Source: Afipia sp. P52-10 | GTDB lineage: Bacteria; Pseudomonadota; Alphaproteobacteria; Rhizobiales; Xanthobacteraceae | Reading direction: 5' to 3' | Length of the DNA: 64,000 nucleotides | Assembly (NCBI RefSeq): GCF_000516555.1 | Contig: NZ_AZSJ01000003.1 | Coordinates: 623,185-687,184, forward strand | In this document: positions 52,205 to 61,608 of the stretch, one piece after another | Position numbering within the stretch: position 1 is the stretch's first letter | Layout of the letters: each line of letters starts with the position of its first letter | The notes under the pieces: model-generated | What the model was told of the DNA's origin: nothing | Database searches by the model: none | Seen by the model: the letters and a program-made list of their open reading frames with translations, nothing else | Made by a program: the position numbers and the translations under genes

Positions 52205-53818
52205 TCATTGCCCCCAGGCGGCGAAGGCGTCCTCGAAGGCGCGATCGCCCGGAGCGCCCTTCTCCAGCGCGACGATGGCGCGGCGCTGGTTCGAATACAC
52301 CAGCGGAATGTCGAACCAGGAGCGCTCCTTCAGGAGCTGCATGTTGCGGCTGCGGTCGGCTTCGACGTTCGACAGGCCTATCAGGAAGAAGTTGTCCGTC
52401 ACCTTCACCGCGAGCCCCGCAAGCGGCGTGCCGCGCGTCTGCTCGTTTGACTTCATCAGCACACCCGGCACGTTCGACACGCCACCGCCGACGAAATCAG
52501 GCGGCAGCTGGAAGGTCATCTCCACCGTGTGCGAGGCCGGCAGCGTGGTGTCGTTGTTACGCCGGATCGACAGCGTCGCCTTGAACTTGCGCTCGGGAAT
52601 GTCGATGTCGGCGCGGATTGCGAGATCGGTGGTACCGTTGGGCCCGGCGACATTCTCGGTGCGCCAGACCACCTGGCCGACATACTGCTTGCCCTGCGGC
52701 TCGGCCGGGTCCTCGTCGTACAACACCACCCGCTGCGCCACCGGCGCCACCGGCGAATCCGACGGCTGGCCGACGCGATCGGTGATCTTCGGCCGGTCGG
52801 CCGGCGTGGTGCCCTTCTTCGGCGCCTCCACCTGCTTGGCGCCGGTGAATTCGCTGTAGAAGCCGCGCAGCGACGGCCAGTAGGCGATCACCGCACCGAT
52901 CAGAATCAGCACCAGGCCGACGGCGGCGGCCCGCTTGACCGGCAAGAAGCCGGTGTTGAGCGGCGACCGCTGGCGGCCGCGCGAGGCCGGTTCGGGACGC
53001 GGCGGCGGCCGGTCGTACTGGGAGCGGTCGCGGTAGCGTTCCGCCTCGTCGGGCGATTCGTCGAACGAATAGGGCGGCTCCTGGCGGCCACCTTGCGGCG
53101 GCGGCGCGAATTCGCCTGCGCCGCTGCGGTCCTCCATGCTGGGCTCGATCCGGTCGAACTCCGGCGAGGGCGACGGCACATTGGCGAAGGTGCGCCGCGC
53201 CGAGCGGTTGGCCTGGGCCGCAGCACCGCCGAGCTCATTGGCATCGGCCATCACGTCGCGGAAGCCGCGCACCCCCTCGCCGCCATTGGCCGCAGGCGCG
53301 CCGTTGCGTTCGGCGCGCTCGCGCTCGCGACGCTGGGCCAGGGTCGGCCGGTCGGGACGGGTGGCCGGGCGCGGATCGGGAGCGCGGGACGACCGCGACA
53401 GCAGGCTGTCGCGGTCGGTGCTGCGCGGCTCGCGCGGCTCCGGCGGACGACCGGTGTCGCGCGGCGGCGGCGCCGGACGCTCCGTGCGCTTGTCGCCGGC
53501 GGGCGCATCCGGACCCGGCGCGGCCGGATTGATCGAAGGCTGGCTCGCCCGCAGCAGGTCGCCACGGCCCCGCCCGATCGCCTCGCGGGACGCCGCGCGC
53601 GAACGCTGCGCCGCCTCCTGCTCGACTTTGCGGATCGCCTCCTCCAGCGTCAGCCGCTCGCGGGTGATCTCGCTCTCGGTCAGCGGCGGCTGCACGCCGC
53701 GCAGTTGCGCAATCAGGGCCGAACGTGCGCGCTCGTATAGCGCGCGGCGCTGCTCGCCGGTGGAATTCGCATCCAGTCCAGCGACGGCACGGGCAATCAG
53801 CGGGTAGTAATCAGCCAT
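52205..53818 (-). CDS. conserved hypothetical, Pro/Arg-rich single-TM protein
   Basis: A 537-aa protein. The N-terminal 75 residues (MADYYPLIARAVAGLDANST, YERARSALIAQLRG) form a charged helical domain conserved, as I recall, in Rhizobiales. A long disordered Pro/Arg/Asp-rich region follows to about residue 290, then one transmembrane helix (AAAVGLVLILIGAVIAYWPS), and a periplasmic beta-rich domain (KQYVGQVVWRTENVAGPNGT, VEMTFQLPPDFVGGGVSNVP). It is next to purA with a 36-bp gap. Function unknown; cell-envelope location likely. Confidence 0.8.
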   Translation of the reverse strand: MADYYPLIARAVAGLDANSTGEQRRALYERARSALIAQLRGVQPPLTESEITRERLTLEEAIRKVEQEAAQRSRAASREAIGRGRGDLLRASQPSINPAAPGPDAPAGDKRTERPAPPPRDTGRPPEPREPRSTDRDSLLSRSSRAPDPRPATRPDRPTLAQRRERERAERNGAPAANGGEGVRGFRDVMADANELGGAAAQANRSARRTFANVPSPSPEFDRIEPSMEDRSGAGEFAPPPQGGRQEPPYSFDESPDEAERYRDRSQYDRPPPRPEPASRGRQRSPLNTGFLPVKRAAAVGLVLILIGAVIAYWPSLRGFYSEFTGAKQVEAPKKGTTPADRPKITDRVGQPSDSPVAPVAQRVVLYDEDPAEPQGKQYVGQVVWRTENVAGPNGTTDLAIRADIDIPERKFKATLSIRRNNDTTLPASHTVEMTFQLPPDFVGGGVSNVPGVLMKSNEQTRGTPLAGLAVKVTDNFFLIGLSNVEADRSRNMQLLKERSWFDIPLVYSNQRRAIVALEKGAPGDRAFEDAFAAWGQ

Positions 53819-53854
53819 TCCAATCCAGTGTAGCCGCTTTCTTCCTGTTACGCG

Positions 53855-55147
53855 TTACGCTTCGAACGGGTTCTGCACGAGAATTGTATCTTCACGCTCT
53901 GGGCTTGTGGATAGCAGCGCGATCGGACAGCCGACCAGCTCCTCGACCCGGCGCACATACTTGATCGCCTGCGCCGGCAGGTCGGCCCAGGAGCGGGCAT
54001 TGGCGGTTGGCTCCTTCCAGCCCTCGATGGTCTCGTAGACCGGTTCCACCCGTGCCTGCGCGCCCTCGCCCGCGGGCAGATGGTCGATCTCCTTGCCGTC
54101 GAGCTTGTAGCCGACGCAGACCTGGATCTCGTCGAAGCCGTCGAGGATGTCGAGCTTGGTCAGCGCCAGGCCGTTGATGCCGGAGGTGCGCGCCGTCTGG
54201 CGCACCAGCACCGAATCGAACCAGCCGCAGCGGCGCCGGCGTCCGGTGTTGGTGCCGAATTCGCGGCCGCGCTCGCCGATCAGGTTGCCGATGGCGTTGT
54301 CCTGCTCGGTCGGGAACGGACCGAGGCCGACGCGGGTGGTGTAGGCCTTGCAGATGCCGAGCACGTAGCCGACCCCGCTGGGGCCGAGGCCGGTGCCGGT
54401 CGCCGCCTGCGCCGCCACCGTGTTGGACGAGGTCACGTAAGGATAGGTGCCGTGATCGACGTCGAGCAGCGCGCCCTGTGCGCCTTCGAACAGGATGCGC
54501 TTGCCTTCCCGCCGCTTGTGGTCGAGCAGGCTCCACACCGTCTCGGCATAGGGCAGCACCTGCGGCGCCAGCGCCTTGAGATCGTTGAACAGCGCCTTGC
54601 CGTCGAATTCGCTGAGGCCCATGCCGCGGCGGAGCGCGTTATGATGCGCCAGCAGCCGGTCGATCTTGCGCGGCAGGCTGTCCAGATCGGCCAGGTCCAT
54701 CAGGCGGATGGCACGGCGGCCGACCTTGTCCTCATAGGCCGGGCCGATGCCGCGGCGGGTGGTGCCGATCGCGGTTCCCGTGTTGGAGGATTCGCGCAGC
54801 GCATCGAGCTCGCGGTGCAATTCGAGAATCAGCGTCACATTCTCGGCGACGCGCAGGTTGTCCGGGCCGACCGCCACGCCCTGCCCCTTCAGCCGCGTCA
54901 CCTCGTCGAGGAAGGCCTTGGCGTCGAACACGACGCCGTTGCCGATCACCGACAGCTTGGACGGGCGCAGCACGCCGGACGGCAGCAGCGCCAGCTTGTA
55001 GGTGTTGCCGTCGATCACGAGCGTATGGCCGGCATTGTGACCGCCCTGGAAGCGGACCACGATGTCCGCCTGCTCGGACAGCCAATCGACAATCTTGCCT
55101 TTTCCCTCGTCGCCCCACTGGGCGCCGACGACCACCACATTCGCCAT
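53855..55147 (-). CDS. purA: adenylosuccinate synthetase
   Basis: A 430-aa enzyme that couples IMP, aspartate and GTP to adenylosuccinate in AMP synthesis. The N-terminus carries the P-loop variant [68 protein letters not shown] and [10 protein letters not shown] are all hallmark segments. Length is normal and catalytic Asp and His are present. ATG 55147. Housekeeping gene. Confidence 0.97.
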   Translation of the reverse strand: MANVVVVGAQWGDEGKGKIVDWLSEQADIVVRFQGGHNAGHTLVIDGNTYKLALLPSGVLRPSKLSVIGNGVVFDAKAFLDEVTRLKGQGVAVGPDNLRVAENVTLILELHRELDALRESSNTGTAIGTTRRGIGPAYEDKVGRRAIRLMDLADLDSLPRKIDRLLAHHNALRRGMGLSEFDGKALFNDLKALAPQVLPYAETVWSLLDHKRREGKRILFEGAQGALLDVDHGTYPYVTSSNTVAAQAATGTGLGPSGVGYVLGICKAYTTRVGLGPFPTEQDNAIGNLIGERGREFGTNTGRRRRCGWFDSVLVRQTARTSGINGLALTKLDILDGFDEIQVCVGYKLDGKEIDHLPAGEGAQARVEPVYETIEGWKEPTANARSWADLPAQAIKYVRRVEELVGCPIALLSTSPEREDTILVQNPFEA

Positions 55148-55583
55148 GTTCTAAGACAATCCTCTAGATCATGACGCGATCGCACCGGACCGCATCATGG
55201 CCTTCTCTCCTCGATCGGGCGCATCGTCCCCAGCCGGTCGGGGTCCAATCGGAGTCCACGTATTCGGATCATGCTCAACGGCCCGTCGTCCGTGGGAGTG
55301 ACACCGCCCAGCGGCGGGAACGGCTCCCAGCAAGGCTTGCCCATCGGATAAAGGATGCTGCCCTCTCGCGCAAGTTAAAGACGGGCGATTGGGGCGGATT
55401 TAAGTGGGCCAAACCATTGATTCGCCCGGAAGTTTTAAAGCCGTGCACGACGGGGCGGCAGCCTCTGCCGCAACCCGGCGGCAGGCCCTGCGGCAGCAGG
55501 CCCCGCTCAGCCTGGATTCGCCGGTCTCCTGTGTCCGGACGCGGACATCGATCCGGCCGGCCACACGCCTGCAGCCTGCGGCG
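55148..55583. other. 436-bp intergenic region between purA and the SDR gene
   Basis: Both flanking genes are on the minus strand, so this holds the purA promoter and the SDR 3' end. No gene, strong terminator or riboswitch recognised. GC falls slightly around 55365-55440, a probable purA promoter zone. Confidence 0.45.
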
Positions 55584-56291
55584 TTACCAGACCTCGCCGA
55601 ACGGCCTGACCTCGACCAGGAACGACCAGGCCGAGCGGTCCTGGTGGGCCACATGGAAGCATTCCTCGGCGATCGCCGCCGGCTTGATGTAGAACGCGTC
55701 CGGCCGGTCCTTGAAGCGCTCGCGCTGGCGCGGCGTATCGATCACGGCATCGATCACCACATAGGCGACGTGGACGCCCTGCGGCCCCATTTCGCGCGCC
55801 AGCGCCTCGGACAGGATGCGCTGCGCCGCCTTGGTCGGAGCGAAGCCTGCGAAATTCGGCCGGCCACGCAATGCGGAGGTGTTGCCGGTGACGACGATGG
55901 CGCCCTGGCCCCGCGCGGTCATCTCCGGCGCGATCGCCCGGGCGAGATACAGCAGGCCCATGGTGTTGACCTGGAAATTCTGGTTCAGCACCTGCGGATC
56001 GATCTGCAGGAAACTGCCGAAGGCACCGCCGACGGCGTTATGCACCAGCACATCCACCGGCCCGAGCTGTGCCCGGACCGCCGCGACCGCGGCATCCACC
56101 TGGGCCGGATCGGAGACATCGCAGACGAACGGATGCGCGTCCGCCATCTCGGCGGCGAGCCCCGCCAGCCGCTCCGCATTGCGCGCCAGCATCGCCACCC
56201 GGTAGCCCCCGGCCACGAAGCGGCGCACCAGCGCCGCGCCTGTCCCGGGACCGACACCCGTCACCACACACACCGGCCTGCTCATCGTCAT
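55584..56291 (-). CDS. SDR-family protein with Phe in place of the catalytic Tyr
   Basis: A 235-aa Rossmann protein. The nucleotide site is VTGVGPGTGAALVRRF near residue 10, and LVHNAVGGAFGSFL takes the NNAG position. The catalytic strand gives VTGNTSALRGRPNFAGFAPT followed by K, so the usual YxxxK is FxxxK (F-A-P-T-K). Proton-relay chemistry should therefore be impaired or different. ATG 56291 or 56285. It is downstream of the isomerase gene by 48 bp on the same strand. I read it as an atypical oxidoreductase or NAD(P)-binding protein. Confidence 0.82.
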   Translation of the reverse strand: MTMSRPVCVVTGVGPGTGAALVRRFVAGGYRVAMLARNAERLAGLAAEMADAHPFVCDVSDPAQVDAAVAAVRAQLGPVDVLVHNAVGGAFGSFLQIDPQVLNQNFQVNTMGLLYLARAIAPEMTARGQGAIVVTGNTSALRGRPNFAGFAPTKAAQRILSEALAREMGPQGVHVAYVVIDAVIDTPRQRERFKDRPDAFYIKPAAIAEECFHVAHQDRSAWSFLVEVRPFGEVW

Positions 56292-56339
56292 GTTGCCTTA
56301 TCGTTGCCTGATGGATACCGCGCTCAACCGCCCGCCGGA

Positions 56340-56942
56340 TCACATCGCCTGCGGCGCCGCCGCCAGCGCCTCGCGCACGAAGTCGAGCCGGTCATTGCCG
56401 AAGAACATGTCATCGCCGACGAACACCGTCGGCGCGCCGAACACACCGCGCGCGGCCGCCTCCTGCGTACACGCGGCGAAACGCTCGCCTTCCGCCTCCG
56501 CCTGCTGCAGCAGCGCTGCGCCATCCAGGCCGGCACGATCGAGCACGCCGGCCAGCGTGGCCCGATCCGACAGATCGTCATCGCCGTTCCACGCCGCCGT
56601 GAACAACGCCAACACACAGGCCTCGCCCGTCCCTTGCGCGATCGCCGCCAGCGTCACGCAGCCGAGCTGACCGAAATCGAACCGCCGTAGCCCAGGATTG
56701 CGCGCGAAGCCGACGCCATAGCGCTGTGCCCAGCGCGCGAGATCGTTGCGCGCGTAGCGGCCCTTGGCCTCGCACTCCACCGTGGTCGGCCGGTTGCCGA
56801 CGATCTTCATCAGCGCCAGCACGTCGAACGGCACATAGCGGATCGTCCGGCCATGCGCGGCGGCAAGGTCTGTGAGCTGCGTGCTGGCGAGATAGGAATA
56901 TGGGCTGCGGTAGTCGAAATAAAACGCAAGCGGTTCGGTCAT
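56340..56942 (-). CDS. 2-hydroxychromene-2-carboxylate isomerase family protein (DsbA fold)
   Basis: A 200-aa thioredoxin-fold protein. FYFDYRSPYSYLASTQL at the N-terminus places a Ser where glutathione is activated in HCCA isomerase and kappa-class GSTs, and GVFGAPTVFVGDDMFFGNDR near the C-terminus is the cis-Pro region. It likely acts on an aromatic or glutathione-linked substrate in the cytoplasm. The ATG at 56942 has GGGAGGT upstream; the frame's earlier start is poorer. Probably an operon with the SDR gene. Confidence 0.85.
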   Translation of the reverse strand: MTEPLAFYFDYRSPYSYLASTQLTDLAAAHGRTIRYVPFDVLALMKIVGNRPTTVECEAKGRYARNDLARWAQRYGVGFARNPGLRRFDFGQLGCVTLAAIAQGTGEACVLALFTAAWNGDDDLSDRATLAGVLDRAGLDGAALLQQAEAEGERFAACTQEAAARGVFGAPTVFVGDDMFFGNDRLDFVREALAAAPQAM

Positions 56943-57132
56943 GGCGCCAGCACCTCCCGTCAAGGTCTTCGCACGCGTTCGGATCACCCATTCCAGGTTT
57001 TAATATGATGATCATCATTTTGATATGTCAAGCTGCGGCGGCGCGCGGGATCGCGCCGACGCATGGCAGAGCTGTCGGGACAGTGTCTCGGCGGAATGCT
57101 ACAAGCGGCGCCCCTTTTGTTTCCACGCTGCC

Positions 57133-58053
57133 ATGACCACGCAAGACCCCGCGCAACGGACGATTCCCGTGATCGGCTGGCTCGCCAACCAGCCTTACCT
57201 GCTGCTCAGCCTGACCTCGTTGTTCTGGGCCGGCAATGTCGTGCTCGGCCGGTTCATCGCCGGCCATGTGCCGCCGATCGCGCTCTCGTTCATCCGCTGG
57301 AGCGGCGCGTTCCTCCTGATCCTCCCGTTCGCGCTGCCGCACTTGAAACGCGAATGGCCGAAGATCCGCTCACACCTGCCGATCCTGCTGGTGCTGTCGC
57401 TGACCGGCATCGGCGCCTACAACACGCTCGCCTATATCGGCCTGCAGTACACCCAGGCGCTGACCGCGCTGCTGATCCAATCCGCAGGACCGCTGTTCGT
57501 CGCGTTCTGGTCGCTGGTGCTGTTCCGCACGCGGCTGACCTGGGCGCAGGCGTTCGGCATCGCCATCTCGCTCGCCGGCGTGCTCACCATCATCGCCCGC
57601 GGCGAGATCGAGGCGCTGGGCGCGATCGATTTCAACAAGGGCGATCTCATCTTCGCCGGCGCGCTGATGATCTTCTGCATCTATTCGGCGATCATGCCGC
57701 ATCGGCCGAAGATCCACCCGCTGGCCTTCCTCGCCTTCACCACCGGCTGCGGCGCGGCGATGCTGATCCCGTTCGTCGGCTGGGAAATCTCCACCGGCTA
57801 CACGCTGAGCTTCGACACCGAGACGCTGCTCGCGCTCGGTTACGTGGTCGTCTTCCCCTCGACCATCGCCTATCTCTGCTACAACCGCGGCGTCGAGCTG
57901 ATCGGCGCCAACCGCTCGGCGCCGTTCTATCACCTGATCCCGGTGTTCGGCTCGGTGCTGGCGATCGGCTTCCTCGGCGAGGAGCCGCGGCTGTATCACC
58001 TGGCGGGCTATGGGCTGGTGCTGCTCGGCGTGTTCATCGCAGCGCGGAAATAA
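57133..58053 (+). CDS. EamA/DMT-family transporter
   Basis: A 306-aa membrane protein with ten predicted helices arranged as two EamA repeats. LLSLTSLFWAGNVVLGRFIA and SFIRWSGAFLLILPFAL are in the first, and GANRSAPFYHLIPVFGSVLA with GYGLVLLGVFIAARK in the second. Such proteins export amino acids or metabolites. ATG 57133; the open frame upstream is not protein-like. It is divergent from the isomerase gene. Confidence 0.9.
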   Translation: MTTQDPAQRTIPVIGWLANQPYLLLSLTSLFWAGNVVLGRFIAGHVPPIALSFIRWSGAFLLILPFALPHLKREWPKIRSHLPILLVLSLTGIGAYNTLAYIGLQYTQALTALLIQSAGPLFVAFWSLVLFRTRLTWAQAFGIAISLAGVLTIIARGEIEALGAIDFNKGDLIFAGALMIFCIYSAIMPHRPKIHPLAFLAFTTGCGAAMLIPFVGWEISTGYTLSFDTETLLALGYVVVFPSTIAYLCYNRGVELIGANRSAPFYHLIPVFGSVLAIGFLGEEPRLYHLAGYGLVLLGVFIAARK

Positions 58054-58234
58054 CGCCGGCGCGGCCTGCGCAACCGTCAAGGCGCAGCCCCACTCCAAGG
58101 CTGCCGACCTCCCGGTTGCAACCGAATGCGGACCGGCGCGTTAATCCCGGTTAGACTTCGTTTGCACGAGCGCGATTCGACCTGACAGGCGACCTCAACG
58201 CCGCAGAGCGGGTCGGCTCAAAGGGGTGAACGTC

Positions 58235-58555
58235 ATGCAAGCCACGCGCTTACACATCACGCGTTTACAAACCACGCGCTTCCCAGCCACGCGCTCCGTC
58301 GTCCGCCATTCCGCACACGTTTTCGCGATCGCAGCGCTGTTGAGCCTTGCTGCGGTGGCCTCCGAGGCCCAGCAAAATCAGCCCACGCCACCGGCCGCGG
58401 GCTCGCTCGGCCCGAAGGTGGCGCCCGCGCCGGTCGGCCATCGCCAACCCCGTGCCGCCGACATCAAGCCGACGGAAAAGAGCGCCGCCGAAATCCAGGA
58501 GGAGCGCGCGCAGGCCGACCTCGAACGCAAGCTGAAGATCTGCCGCGGCTGCTGA
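58235..58555 (+). CDS. small secreted protein with a repetitive N-terminus
   Basis: A 106-aa product. Residues 3-20 carry a 5-residue repeat of the type TR(L/F)xx (ATRLHITRLQTTRFPATR), encoded by about 15-bp DNA repeats containing ACGCG. A hydrophobic signal follows (AHVFAIAALLSLAAVASEAQ), then a Pro/Ala-rich linker and a charged helix ending in KICRGC, a Cys pair. AAAGGGG lies 8 nt before the ATG; a GTG three codons earlier is possible. Function unknown. Confidence 0.6.
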   Translation: MQATRLHITRLQTTRFPATRSVVRHSAHVFAIAALLSLAAVASEAQQNQPTPPAAGSLGPKVAPAPVGHRQPRAADIKPTEKSAAEIQEERAQADLERKLKICRGC

Positions 58556-58756
58556 GCGCGCGGCCCATCGCCTTCCTCACTTGAAGCGCACCGAGTGCGA
58601 CGCGCGGCGATGACCCGGCGATTGCGCGAGCCTCCGCTCGCTTCCGTCCCACGCTACCGCGCTGATGCGACGGTCCCGATGGCCTCGACCCCGGCCCGAA
58701 GGCCGAAGCCGTGCAAGCCCGAGCCGTGAATCAACGTGCCATCAATCGACGAACCG

Positions 58757-59980
58757 TCAATCGACGTGGCTGTCGAGCACCGGCCCGAAGAACTCCCACC
58801 TCTCGCCGGTGAAGCGCATCATCTGCAACTGCTCCATCGGGAAGAAATCGGTCGGCGAGGTCTTGATGCGGATGCCCGGCAGCTGCGTCGAAATCTCGAA
58901 ATCGAGATTGGCCGCCTGTTTCATCACGTTCTCGCGGGTGAGATCGTCGCCGCACTGCTTCAACACCTGCACGAGGCCGATCGCCTGGTTGTAGCCGGCG
59001 AGCGGAGCGGCGTCCGCCTTGTCAGCCTCGGGGAAGTACTTCGCCATGAACTCGCGATAGGCGATCATGCCAGGCGCCTTGTCCCATTGCGGATCGGTGA
59101 CGTCCATCTGATAGCCGGCGCTGAGCACGCCCTTCGAGGCTTCGAGGCCGGCCGGATGCATGACCGCGCCGACCGAGACCGAGACGTTGGTCATGATCTG
59201 GATCGGCTTCCAGCCGAGCTCGGCGACCTTCTTGATCGCCTGCGCCGCGAACTTCGGCGTGGCGATATTGATGAAGATGTCCGGATTCGCCGCCTTGATC
59301 GCGACGATCTCCGAATCCACCGTCGGCGCGGTGACCTCGAACGCCGCCTCCTTCACCACCAGGCTCTGGTACTTGTCGCGCAGCACGTCCTTCAGCCCGG
59401 CGATGTAGTCCTTGCCGAAGTCGTCGTTCTGGTAGAGCACACCGATCTTCGCGTTCGGATGGTTCTGCAGGATGTAGGTCGCGTAGATGCGCGCCTCGCT
59501 GCGGTAAGTCGGCTGCCAGCCCATGGTCCAGGGGAAGTTCTTCGGATCGCCCCAGCGCGAGGCGCCGGTGGCGACGAACAGCTGCGGCACCTTCTTCGTG
59601 TTCATGTATTTCTGGATCGCCGCATTGCTGGCAGTGCCGAGCGTGGCGAAGGTGAACAGCACCTCGTCGCCCTCCACCAGCTTGCGGATCTGCTCCACCG
59701 TCTTCGGCGGACTGTAGGCATCGTCATAGGAGATGAAGTTGATCTTGCGGCCGTTGATCCCGCCATTGTCGTTGATCATGCGGAAATAGGCCGAGAGCGT
59801 CTTGCCGATGATGCCGTAGGCCGAGGCCGGGCCGCTGTAGGGGATGGTGTTGCCGATCTTGATCTCGGTGTCGGAGGCGCCCGGATCGTATTTCTTCTGC
59901 GCCGCAGCCGAGAGCGGCGACACAGCAAGCAGCAGTCCGGCCAGGGCCAGCGAAGCCAGCGTCCGCGTATGAGCGATCAT
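58757..59980 (-). CDS. branched-chain amino acid-type ABC substrate-binding protein, copy 1
   Basis: A 407-aa periplasmic receptor of the LivK/PBP1 class. The signal peptide (about residues 1-27) is followed by KKYDPGASDTEIKIGNTIPY, SGPASAYGIIGKTL and LYQNDDFGKDYIAGLKDVL. Relatives bind branched-chain amino acids, amides or aromatic acids. No permease or ATPase gene is in the window, so it depends on a transporter encoded elsewhere. A close paralogue lies 87 bp upstream on the same strand. Confidence 0.9.
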   Translation of the reverse strand: MIAHTRTLASLALAGLLLAVSPLSAAAQKKYDPGASDTEIKIGNTIPYSGPASAYGIIGKTLSAYFRMINDNGGINGRKINFISYDDAYSPPKTVEQIRKLVEGDEVLFTFATLGTASNAAIQKYMNTKKVPQLFVATGASRWGDPKNFPWTMGWQPTYRSEARIYATYILQNHPNAKIGVLYQNDDFGKDYIAGLKDVLRDKYQSLVVKEAAFEVTAPTVDSEIVAIKAANPDIFINIATPKFAAQAIKKVAELGWKPIQIMTNVSVSVGAVMHPAGLEASKGVLSAGYQMDVTDPQWDKAPGMIAYREFMAKYFPEADKADAAPLAGYNQAIGLVQVLKQCGDDLTRENVMKQAANLDFEISTQLPGIRIKTSPTDFFPMEQLQMMRFTGERWEFFGPVLDSHVD

Positions 59981-60067
59981 TCAAGTCCTCCGCACCGTCG
60001 TTGTTGTCGTTGCCTCTGAACCGTGTCCTCTCAGGTCTCGCCGAGCGGCATTCGCGCCGGCCGCGCG

Positions 60068-61288
60068 CTAATCGACGTGGCTGTCGATCACCGGGCCGAA
60101 CAGCTCCCATTTCTCGCCAGTGAAACGCATCATCCGCAGCTGCTCGATCGGATAGAAGTCGGTGGCCGAGGTCTTGACGCGAATGCCGGGCACCAGCGTC
60201 GGCAGCTCGAAGTCCATGCTGGCGGCCTGCTTCATCACATTCTCGCGGGTGAGATTGTCGCCGCACGCCTCCAGCAGCTTCACGAGGCCGGTAGACATGT
60301 TGTAGGCGGTCATCGGCCCGCTCTCGGCCTTGTCGGCTTCCGGATAGTACTTGTCCATGAAGGCGCGGAACGCGAGCATGCCCGGCGTGCTGGCCCATTG
60401 CGGATCGGTGACGTCCATCTGGTAGCCCGCGCTCAGCACGCCCTTGGAGTTCTCCAGTCCCGCCGGCCGCATCACCGCACCGACCGAGAGCGAGACATTC
60501 GCCATGATGTGCACCGGATGCCAGTCGAGCTCGGCGACCTTCTTGATCGCCTGCGCTGCGAACTTCGGCGTGGCGATGTTGACGAAAACATCCGGATTGG
60601 CGGACTTGATCGCCACCACCTGGGACTCGATGGTCGGCACCGTGATTTCGTACGGCACCTCGGAGATCACCATCTTCTGATACTTGTCGCCCAAGACGTC
60701 CTTCAACCCGGCGACGTAATCCTTGCCGAAGTCGTCGTTCTGATAGAGCACGCCGATCGTCGCGTTCGGATGGTTCTGCAGGATGTAATGGGCGTAGATG
60801 CGCGCCTCGCTGCGATAGGTCGGCGCCCAGCCCATGGTCCAGGGGAAGTGCTTCGGATCACCCCAGCGCGAGGCGCCGGTGGCGACGAACAGCTGCGGCA
60901 CCTTCTTGGTGTTGAGATATTTCTGGATCGCCGCGTTGCTCGCGGTGCCGAGCGGGCCGAACATCAGAAAGACCTCGTCGCTCTCCACCAGCTTGCGCAC
61001 CTGCTCCACCGTCTTCGGCGGGCTATAGGCGTCGTCATAGGTGATGAAATTGATCTTGCGGCCGTTGATCCCGCCCTTGTCGTTGATCATCCGAAAATAG
61101 GCGGTCATCGTCTTGCCGATGATGCCGTAGGCCGATGCCGGCCCGCTGTAGGGGATGGTGTTGCCGATTTTGATTTCGGTCGCGCTGGCGCCCGGATCGT
61201 AGGCCTTCTGCGCCGCCGCGGCGAGCGACGTGCCCACCAATACCAATCCCGCCAAACCAAGCGCCTTCACGGACAGACAACCCGTCAT
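60068..61288 (-). CDS. branched-chain amino acid-type ABC substrate-binding protein, copy 2
   Basis: A 406-aa receptor very like the downstream copy: AYDPGASATEIKIGNTIPYS, GVLYQNDDFGKDYVAGLKDV, and the same C-terminal pattern ending VIDSHVD versus VLDSHVD. The ATG at 61288 has AGGAGG 7 nt upstream, and a normal signal peptide follows (LGLAGLVLVGTSLAAAAQ). The upstream open frame is Arg-rich and rejected. The two probably arose by tandem duplication and may differ in ligand. Divergent from the Bug-type receptors at 61609. Confidence 0.9.
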   Translation of the reverse strand: MTGCLSVKALGLAGLVLVGTSLAAAAQKAYDPGASATEIKIGNTIPYSGPASAYGIIGKTMTAYFRMINDKGGINGRKINFITYDDAYSPPKTVEQVRKLVESDEVFLMFGPLGTASNAAIQKYLNTKKVPQLFVATGASRWGDPKHFPWTMGWAPTYRSEARIYAHYILQNHPNATIGVLYQNDDFGKDYVAGLKDVLGDKYQKMVISEVPYEITVPTIESQVVAIKSANPDVFVNIATPKFAAQAIKKVAELDWHPVHIMANVSLSVGAVMRPAGLENSKGVLSAGYQMDVTDPQWASTPGMLAFRAFMDKYYPEADKAESGPMTAYNMSTGLVKLLEACGDNLTRENVMKQAASMDFELPTLVPGIRVKTSATDFYPIEQLRMMRFTGEKWELFGPVIDSHVD

Positions 61289-61608
61289 CGACGTCCTCCT
61301 CCGCATGGTTCTTGCCGCAGCCCTGACGGGCTTGCGTTCCTTTTCGCGCGCGAAGGCGACGGACAAGACAAGACGCGGCGCATTCGACGGCGGCAGGCTT
61401 TCCGGAAAAGGTGGCGCAGGCGCATGAGCCGCGTCAAGGCGAAACGCACGCAAGATGTTGTGCGGCGCAAGACAAAGACCCGCACCGGCGCGCCGAAAGT
61501 GCCGCCAAGGCTCTCGCGGATGCGGAAGGATCACGCTATCGTGCCACAAACCAGCAAAGAGCGCCCGAAAGCGCCGTCACAATCATCATCCCGGAGGAAA
61601 AACCCGAC

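Noticed and set aside
54080..55174. A 364-codon plus-strand frame
   Set aside because: Antisense shadow of purA.
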